DNA of 38,674 bases from Treponema sp. (lineage in GTDB: Bacteria > Spirochaetota > Spirochaetia > Treponematales > Treponemataceae). This document shows positions 32,484-38,674 of the stretch, one piece after another. Position numbers and translations under genes: made by a program. A model generated the notes under the pieces. That model did no database searches. It was not told the origin of the DNA and saw only the letters and a program-made list of their open reading frames with translations. Location of the stretch: positions 1-38,674 of the forward strand of contig JAKSTN010000024.1 of the NCBI GenBank assembly GCA_024402535.1, written 5' to 3'. How positions within the stretch are numbered: position 1 is the first letter of the stretch; each line of letters opens with the position of its first letter.

Positions 32484-32512
32484 ATTATAAATGCGTAAAA
32501 TACGCAAATTAA
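32484..32512 (-). promoter_or_regulatory. ptsH promoter with an inverted repeat in its spacer
   Basis: On the minus strand TTAATT (32512-32507), 17 bases, TATAAT (32489-32484). The spacer holds a perfect inverted repeat, TGCGTA-3-TACGCA (32492-32506), a plausible operator. Confidence 0.5.
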
Positions 32513-33498
32513 TACTTATCCTGAGAGTTATCAAATGCTCTTTTTGCTTCACCAGTTTCAATCCATTTAAGGACGTTCTGATTAAAGTCTTTTGCAGAGT
32601 TGTAACCCATATTTTTAAGACGCTCGTTCATAGCGGCGGCTTCAATAATAATAGGAAGGTTTCGACCAGGACGAACAGGAATAACCAGTTCGTTGATCTT
32701 TACGCCTAAAATTTCCCGGTAATTTCGTTCTGAACCCAGGCGGTCATAGGCTTTATTTGCATCCCATTCTTCCAGCTGTACGATAAGCTGTACTTCTTTC
32801 TGTTCGCGGATTGAACCAACCCCGTAAAGCTGGGAAATATTGATGATTCCGATACCGCGGATTTCCATATGGTGGCTGATAAGGGTATTTGAACCTCGTC
32901 CCATAAGGATATTTCCGTTAACACAGCGCATTTCTACGATATCATCGGCAACAAGACGGTGTCCACGCTCAACAAGTTCCAGCGCAGTTTCACTTTTACC
33001 AACGCCCGAATGACCTGTCAGGAAGATACCGATACCGTAAACTTCTACCAGGACGCCGTGCATCGTCTTTTTTGGAGCAAAAATATTAGAAAAAATGCGT
33101 ACAAGACGGTTTGAAACTTCAGAGGAAGAAAGATCTGTAATAAGAATAGGACAACAGCTTTCTTCTGCAAGAGTCAGAAATTCTTTTGTTGGTTCTGTGT
33201 TATAGGCAAAAATACAGCATGGAATCTGACTTGAAAAGAATTCCTTAATACTTTCGGTATTACTTTCCTGATGGAGTTTTTCAAGGTAAGCAGTTTCACC
33301 ACGCCCGAAAAGCTGAACGCGGTTAGACTGGAAATTCTGGAAAAAGCCTGAGAGTGCAAGACCCGGACGGTTAATTTCAGGAAGTGTAATAGCGCGAGGC
33401 AAACCTCGACGGCCTGCAATACACTTTAAATTGAGAGTGTCGTGTCCGGAAAGTTCCAGTTCCAGCAAATCCAATACTGTGAATTTTTTATCTGCCAT
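32509..33498 (-). CDS. hprK: HPr kinase/phosphorylase
   Basis: 329 residues. The N-terminal domain (1-135) has the family pattern (FTVLDLLELELSG, GLPRAITLPEINRPGLALSGF). The kinase domain has Walker A GHSGVGKS (162-169), H147 in MHGVLVEVYGIG, the DD pair at 185-186 in HRLVADDIVE, and the signature REILGVKINELVIPVRPGRN. HprK phosphorylates and dephosphorylates S46 of HPr according to energy state. The ATG at 33498 is chosen: TATAGT ends 8 bases before it, and the longer frame to 33534 would start upstream of this promoter. There is no ribosome-binding site, suggesting a leaderless message. ptsH follows after 53 bases. Confidence 0.94.
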   Translation of the reverse strand: MADKKFTVLDLLELELSGHDTLNLKCIAGRRGLPRAITLPEINRPGLALSGFFQNFQSNRVQLFGRGETAYLEKLHQESNTESIKEFFSSQIPCCIFAYNTEPTKEFLTLAEESCCPILITDLSSSEVSNRLVRIFSNIFAPKKTMHGVLVEVYGIGIFLTGHSGVGKSETALELVERGHRLVADDIVEMRCVNGNILMGRGSNTLISHHMEIRGIGIINISQLYGVGSIREQKEVQLIVQLEEWDANKAYDRLGSERNYREILGVKINELVIPVRPGRNLPIIIEAAAMNERLKNMGYNSAKDFNQNVLKWIETGEAKRAFDNSQDKY

Positions 33499-33505
33499 TA
33501 TGTTT

Positions 33506-33534
33506 ACTATACATAAATATGTGTTATCGTGCAA
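33506..33534 (-). promoter_or_regulatory. hprK promoter, leaderless arrangement
   Basis: On the minus strand TTGCAC (33534-33529), 17 bases, TATAGT (33511-33506), then 7 bases to the ATG at 33498. The transcript would begin at or next to the start codon. Confidence 0.55.
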
Positions 33535-33638
33535 GTAAAAACGAAAAGAAATTTAAGATTACAGAAGAAAATGCCGAAAAAGAATTGTAAAACTATTGTT
33601 ATGTATCTAACTACAACGTTGGAGTTTTTAGAGAGAAT

Positions 33639-33667
33639 TTTACAAAAATAATAATGATAGTTATACT
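33639..33667 (+). promoter_or_regulatory. Promoter of the giant lipoprotein gene
   Basis: TTTACA (33639-33644), 17 bases, TATACT (33662-33667). Transcription would start near 33674, giving a leader of about 60 bases that carries AAGGAG 8 bases before the ATG. Confidence 0.65.
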
Positions 33668-33732
33668 GAGAGAGTCAAATAGTAAGATAGGTAAATTGTC
33701 TTTAAATTGAGTTTCATGTAAGGAGCTTTCTT

Positions 33733-36700
33733 ATGGAAAGAAAAATGAAATTTTTTGCAAACTTAAAAAAAGGAATTCTGACAGCTTCATGTGTAGTTGC
33801 AGCTTTACTGGTTTCATCCTGTGAAATCGGGCTTGGTGCGGCCGTAGATACAGAGCGCCCAAAAATTCAGATTACCTATCCTCCAAAAGGCGCCATTATT
33901 ATGGATACTTTTATTCTGGCAGGTACTGTGTCTGATGACGTAGGCCTTAATTACCTTAATGTTACCCTTACAAATAAAGATCTTAAAACCACATACTCCT
34001 ATTCTTCAAAAGAAGGCCAGGTAATTTACGCTGATCCTGGAAAAAACTGGTCAAAAGGAACAACCTGGACCGCTTCAATCGGCAAAAAAACAGAAGGCCA
34101 GACATTGTATAACGGCTGGGATCTTCCTGACGGTGAATACTTTATTGATGTTGAAGCAAATGACGGTTATGGCGTTACTTCAGACCGCCGTTCCATTACT
34201 ATAGATAACACTCCACCTGTATTTATTGTAGAGAATTTGGTTTCGATGGTCGGCAACTCAGAAGAAATTTCAGTTTTCGGTCAGAAAATAAATTTAACCG
34301 GAAAAGCAAAGGATGAGTCGGAAATCACAAAGGTTCATTTTACTGCTTATGATAAAGATAAAAATCAGCTGGTTAGTTCTAAACTTGATTATTCAATGAC
34401 TTCGGATGGTATTCTTCTTGCACAGTATAATTCAACTATCCCATCTGATCCTTTACAGAGAGTTCTGGCAGAAAATTATAATAAAATATATTTTGGTTCC
34501 GAAGGATATCAGTCTTTCCCGGCAGAAATAACTGATTCAGCTAAGAAAGAAGTTTATTTAACCGTACAGTTATCTGACAGCGCACGTAAATATCAGTCTC
34601 CTGATTATGGAAATGCAGGAGAAGGTGATTCTCAGGTTTTGGGTTCCGGGGATGGAAATCTTTCTACAGAACTTTATTTAAATACTCAGGATTTTAAAGT
34701 TGGCGGAATTTCAATTGATGAATTGAAAGAATATAGAAAACATCTTTCACTTGACGCTTCCATGGATTCAAGGCTTGCAGAGCTGGCTTCAAGCAGTATC
34801 GCTTCTGTAAATGCAAGTGAGTCTTTCAGTGGAGTTGGAAAGCTTAAGATTAATCCTGAAATCAAACCAAAATGGTATATTGATGGATTTGATAAAAAAG
34901 ACGGAGCAGATTTTACAAATGCATTTATTGGTTCTCCAATCACAATGTACTTTGAAAAAGGAAATAATAAAGAAAAGTTCCGTCCTTCAAATCTGAGTGT
35001 TGTTCTTGCCAGACTGAAGGAAATTAAGGATGCAAATGATGAAGGAACAAAAGAATTCTTTACAATTGCTTCAGAAGAAGAAATAATTGCAGCCGCAGAA
35101 AATGAAAACTTTGAAAATACAGATGATGTAATTGTTATTGTAAGAAAAAATGAATGGTCATCTGACCTTGTTGAATCACTTACAAAATCAATTGATCTTG
35201 TTGATGAAAAAATTCATACACCATACAGTTACCGGGTTTTTGTATTCGGAAATGATGGTTCAGACGGTAAAGGTGAGTCATTTGAAGAAAAACTTCCTTC
35301 GAATGGAGGAAACCGTCTTTATGGATTTAAGGCGGTAAAAAATACACAGCCACCAAAAATTAAGTTCCTTTACAATGATAATGAATCTCTTCCTAAAGAT
35401 AACAGCTGGGTTGGACATGGAACATCAAATATTCCATTCTGGTTTACTGTAGTAACAGACGGTGAAAGACTTGAAGAACATCCAAAAGTTAATGTTATTG
35501 TAAACGGTAAAACTGTATACAATAATCAGACAACATATTACTTCAAATTGGCCGGAAGAGAAGAATCGCTTCCAACTGATTTTGAACAAGATGTATTTGA
35601 AGAATTCGTTGATGAAGAAAAGACAAAATTAAAATATACATTTAACTGGATTCTGGATAGAAATAACGAAATGCCTGATGGAGTTGTTGATTACCCTGAT
35701 GGACCAGTGGATTGGAATGGTCAGTTTAAATTTGTAATTTCAGTTTCTGTAAAAGATCAGGCAGGTGGCGAAGCTTCTGAATCAATCAGTTTCCAGCTTG
35801 ATAACAAAAAGCCTTTAGTATCAATAAAACCAGTTGAAAGTCCTGATATGAAAAAAACAGGAAATAAGCTGAACGGAGAAGTAGAAATTCCTGTTTCTTT
35901 TGTAGAAGATCACGCAAAAGCTACAGTTATAGCAGGCGCTGACATTTATTATGCTGACTGGGAAGTTTTTGAAAAAGGAAAAACAGAACGACTCAGTTAC
36001 GGCAAGGTTGAAAACGGAAAATCATTTGAACTTGATACAAAGAATCTTCCTGCAAATATCACTTTAAGAATTCTTGTCACTGATGATTTTGAAAACGTCG
36101 GAATAGCTGAAAAAGATTATACAGTTGATCAGACAACAGATAAGCCAAAAATCACTTTCTCAAATCTTGTTAGAAATTCTGTAAATGGGTTTGGTCTTTC
36201 AGTTAACAATGCTATCGAAGGATCTGTAGAGGATGATGATGGAATTAAAAAAATTGAAGTAAAGATAAAAAAACTGTCAGATGAAAATTGGCTGGCAGAT
36301 TGGATTACTGTTGCTGACAAAGCAAATGGTGATGATTGTGATAACTGGGCAAGCTGGAATTTCAAAAGTGAAAATGCGATAACTGAGGAAGGAAAATATC
36401 AGATTCAATTTAAAGTAACTGATATTGCCGGAGTAGAAGGACAGTGTTCAACAGAGTCTGATGTATATGACATCCTCGTAGATGGAACATATCCGAAATT
36501 TGATGACGATTACAATAAGAAGCTGGATCCTGTAAATGGAGAAATAAAAACCGGTGTTTTATTTAAAGCAGGAAACGGATCATTAACAGAAGTAGAAAAG
36601 AAAGGAAACAGTTACTACATAAAAGAAGGTGACTCTTCAGAAATTTCAGTAAGAGTAAAGGAAGATAATCTTGAAGGAATTTATGTAAATAATAATAAGT

Positions 36701-38674
36701 TGAATGCTTTATCGACAGCAGATGGATGGGTGGCAACTTACAACTTTACACCTTCAGGAGATTCCGGGGAAACAAAAATAATTTTCATCGCAAAAGATGA
36801 GTCAGGAAATACAACAGAAAAGCAGGTTTCTGTTTTCTATGATAAAGATAAACCTGAAATTCAGGCTCCAGAAATTTCTCCGATTTATAAGATTGAAAAT
36901 AAAATTCCAACGGTAAATGGGAAAATTAAAATCAGAGGAAACGTTTCAGACAACGAAAAAGTCGTAAAGATTAATTGGAAAATAAGAAACGGTGGAATCG
37001 AATGTGATTCTGGTGAAATCGAAAATTCGACATCGTATAATTTGACTATTGATACTACAGATACAGTAAAACAATATTCAAGCGGAAGATCAGATTTTGA
37101 AATTACAGTTACAGACCGCGCAGGAAATACAAATACTAATACAATAAATTTTGATATTGATCAGGAAACAGACAAGCCTGTTATTACTTTTGAAGAAAAA
37201 GCTACATACGGAATTGAACGTGAGAATTTTATTAGTGGTTCTGTTGAAGATGATGATGGTGTTGGAACAATCACAGTAAGCGTTGTAAAAGGAACAGAAG
37301 AAACAGATAATTCTTCTCAGCTTCCTGGAACTACAGTTTATACAACAGAAAAAGGTATAAAGTCATTCAACTGTGACTTGAAAAAAGACCTTAATATTAC
37401 AAGTTCTGGAACATATGTAATTCGTATTGATGCAGAAGATGATACAGATAAAACTGGGCTAGGAAATAGTAATAAAGCAAATCCAATAATTAGAACAATT
37501 GAAGTAGATGGCATTGCTCCTAAAATTATTAATATTAAATTCGAAGAAATAAAGAACAACGAAGATCAAGTCACAGATGAAGAAATTGAAATAACTGATA
37601 GTCAGGTATTCATTAATAAAGCAAGAAAACTTATATTTGAAGTTGAAGAACTCCATCTTTCAACTGTAATGGTTGGAAGTAAGGTATATAAAGCTGAAGA
37701 TGCTGGAAAAGCAAATTCAGGAATAACAAAAATCTCGGAAAATGCGTATAAGATTATTTATGACTATAATCCTGCTGCTGAAGGTTTAAATTCTCTGATT
37801 ATTACTGCGGTAGATGCTGCAAAAGATCAGTCGTCAAAAGAAGTAAAAGCTTTTTACGATAAGAATGCTCCGGAAATTATTTCGCCGACAATTAATCCAA
37901 CATATTCAATTGTTGGAAATATTATAACTGTAAATGGAAAAATTGATATTTCCCCAGTTTCAGCTAAAGATAACGAAGATAAAGTTGCTTCAATTGGAGC
38001 TTCTTTGAAAAAAGGTTCGGAGGTAATTGCTCTTCAGTCTGTTGATGAAGAGGCAGCTAATTATATTGAAACAACAAACCAGCGTTTATCTATTAAAAAC
38101 TTTGATACAACTGCATTAAAGACTTCAGATGGGAAATTCTATACAGGTAATATTAGTCTTTTTGTAACTGCAACAGATCGTTCTGGAAATAGTAAACAGG
38201 AAAAATTTGATATTTATGTTGACCAGAGTACAGACCTGCCAAAATACACAAGCAGCAATGCAACAGGAAGCGAAGCCAAAGAGAATCTTTTTGGAAATAA
38301 TGATTCAGAATGGATTAAAGGAACAGCTGAAGATGATGACGGAGTAAAAGATATTCAGATAAGCCTTGACGGGGCAGCTTTTGCATCAGCGGATGGTTTC
38401 CCTGTTGCAGCCGGAACGGAAAAAGCAAGTCAAGTATTTGATTATTCAATTCCATCAGGAATAGAAGAAGGAGAGCATACTCTCGATGTTAAAGTAGTTG
38501 ATATGTATGGAGTATCTAATGTAATCAACATTCCATTTGCTGTTGATAAAGATACTCCAAAAGTAAATATTGTAAGTATCAATGGTGAATCATATAAGGA
38601 TGGAATTTTCTTAAAAAAAGCAGATTTTGCTATAGAACTTGAAGCAACAGACGTAAACGGAATAGCAAAAGTTC
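33733..38674 (+). CDS. Giant Ig-repeat surface lipoprotein (runs off the right edge)
   Basis: At least 1647 residues, open to the window end. The signal peptide ends in the lipobox VSSC (lipidated C30). The rest is a chain of beta-sandwich modules with phrases such as VSDDVGL, DRAGNT and ATDRSGN, typical of bacterial Ig/cadherin-like domains. A longer unit recurs: the phrase D-Q-x-T-D-x-P followed by G(S/T)xEDDDG(I/V) appears near 36126, 37156 and 38221, roughly 345-355 residues apart, with FYDK-x-x-PEI between (36835 and 37853). It is probably anchored in a membrane facing outward, as an adhesin or scaffold; the ligand is unknown. AAGGAG precedes the ATG. Confidence 0.85.
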   Translation, partial: MERKMKFFANLKKGILTASCVVAALLVSSCEIGLGAAVDTERPKIQITYPPKGAIIMDTFILAGTVSDDVGLNYLNVTLTNKDLKTTYSYSSKEGQVIYADPGKNWSKGTTWTASIGKKTEGQTLYNGWDLPDGEYFIDVEANDGYGVTSDRRSITIDNTPPVFIVENLVSMVGNSEEISVFGQKINLTGKAKDESEITKVHFTAYDKDKNQLVSSKLDYSMTSDGILLAQYNSTIPSDPLQRVLAENYNKIYFGSEGYQSFPAEITDSAKKEVYLTVQLSDSARKYQSPDYGNAGEGDSQVLGSGDGNLSTELYLNTQDFKVGGISIDELKEYRKHLSLDASMDSRLAELASSSIASVNASESFSGVGKLKINPEIKPKWYIDGFDKKDGADFTNAFIGSPITMYFEKGNNKEKFRPSNLSVVLARLKEIKDANDEGTKEFFTIASEEEIIAAAENENFENTDDVIVIVRKNEWSSDLVESLTKSIDLVDEKIHTPYSYRVFVFGNDGSDGKGESFEEKLPSNGGNRLYGFKAVKNTQPPKIKFLYNDNESLPKDNSWVGHGTSNIPFWFTVVTDGERLEEHPKVNVIVNGKTVYNNQTTYYFKLAGREESLPTDFEQDVFEEFVDEEKTKLKYTFNWILDRNNEMPDGVVDYPDGPVDWNGQFKFVISVSVKDQAGGEASESISFQLDNKKPLVSIKPVESPDMKKTGNKLNGEVEIPVSFVEDHAKATVIAGADIYYADWEVFEKGKTERLSYGKVENGKSFELDTKNLPANITLRILVTDDFENVGIAEKDYTVDQTTDKPKITFSNLVRNSVNGFGLSVNNAIEGSVEDDDGIKKIEVKIKKLSDENWLADWITVADKANGDDCDNWASWNFKSENAITEEGKYQIQFKVTDIAGVEGQCSTESDVYDILVDGTYPKFDDDYNKKLDPVNGEIKTGVLFKAGNGSLTEVEKKGNSYYIKEGDSSEISVRVKEDNLEGIYVNNNKLNALSTADGWVATYNFTPSGDSGETKIIFIAKDESGNTTEKQVSVFYDKDKPEIQAPEISPIYKIENKIPTVNGKIKIRGNVSDNEKVVKINWKIRNGGIECDSGEIENSTSYNLTIDTTDTVKQYSSGRSDFEITVTDRAGNTNTNTINFDIDQETDKPVITFEEKATYGIERENFISGSVEDDDGVGTITVSVVKGTEETDNSSQLPGTTVYTTEKGIKSFNCDLKKDLNITSSGTYVIRIDAEDDTDKTGLGNSNKANPIIRTIEVDGIAPKIINIKFEEIKNNEDQVTDEEIEITDSQVFINKARKLIFEVEELHLSTVMVGSKVYKAEDAGKANSGITKISENAYKIIYDYNPAAEGLNSLIITAVDAAKDQSSKEVKAFYDKNAPEIISPTINPTYSIVGNIITVNGKIDISPVSAKDNEDKVASIGASLKKGSEVIALQSVDEEAANYIETTNQRLSIKNFDTTALKTSDGKFYTGNISLFVTATDRSGNSKQEKFDIYVDQSTDLPKYTSSNATGSEAKENLFGNNDSEWIKGTAEDDDGVKDIQISLDGAAFASADGFPVAAGTEKASQVFDYSIPSGIEEGEHTLDVKVVDMYGVSNVINIPFAVDKDTPKVNIVSINGESYKDGIFLKKADFAIELEATDVNGIAKV

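Noticed and set aside
33571..33651. 26-codon frame upstream of the giant lipoprotein gene
   Set aside because: It ends over the -35 element of a better-supported promoter; no clear ribosome-binding site or conservation is visible.

Overview
The window looks like chromosomal DNA from a host-associated (gut or rumen type) Treponema or close relative. The grounds are moderate G+C, an archaeal/eukaryal-type PheRS alpha chain, HPr and HPr kinase next to each other, several short exported proteins with treponeme-style signal peptides, and a LexA, which the reduced pathogen T. pallidum lacks. The species assignment is an inference. No rRNA, tRNA, CRISPR array, transposase or phage gene was seen.

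Layout. 1-601 (-): 5' part of an M23-type envelope peptidase gene. 739-5908 (+): tight five-gene operon of tatD, dusB, a treponemal protein of unknown function, a GAF-GGDEF diguanylate cyclase and a rhomboid protease. 5979-8419 (+): an EttA-like ABC-F protein and a tRNA-binding OB-fold protein, separated by a G+C-rich palindromic insert that duplicates the ribosome-binding site and start of the downstream gene. 8719-10563 (-): glmS. 10671-11519 (+): a GNAT acetyltransferase. 11507-14526 (-): two paralogous SGNH hydrolases, one a lipoprotein and one without a signal peptide. 14603-19201: a THUMP-like RNA methyltransferase (-), a GerMN-domain membrane protein (+) and HrpB helicase (-). 19236-26014: an exported protein (-), proS (-), two small exported proteins (+), pheS (+) and an SH3-like exported protein (+). 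26120-27014 (+): XRE antitoxin/MazF toxin pair. 27048-30046 (+): YgiQ-type radical SAM protein, membrane HD-GYP phosphodiesterase and a PC4/YdbC-like protein. 30122-33498 (-): holA, lexA, ptsH and hprK, with a repeat array between lexA and ptsH. 33733-end (+): a giant Ig-repeat lipoprotein that runs off the window.

Most genes are housekeeping. The second-look signals are non-coding or embedded. (a) Related G+C-rich, in-frame repeat inserts interrupt two unrelated enzymes, the methyltransferase and HrpB, and resemble gene-invading palindromic elements. (b) A 126-bp duplication/insert lies at the start of the tRNA-binding protein gene. (c) Five half-units of a roughly 73-bp hairpin repeat lie between ptsH and lexA. 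(d) Many starts without a Shine-Dalgarno sequence have a -10-like box ending 6-9 bases before ATG, which suggests widespread leaderless transcription alongside clearly SD-led genes. (e) A non-canonical XRE-MazF module is flanked by a 39-bp perfect copy of part of its own antitoxin gene. (f) Several further palindromes share GC-TA(A)C-GC cores or lie between convergent genes.
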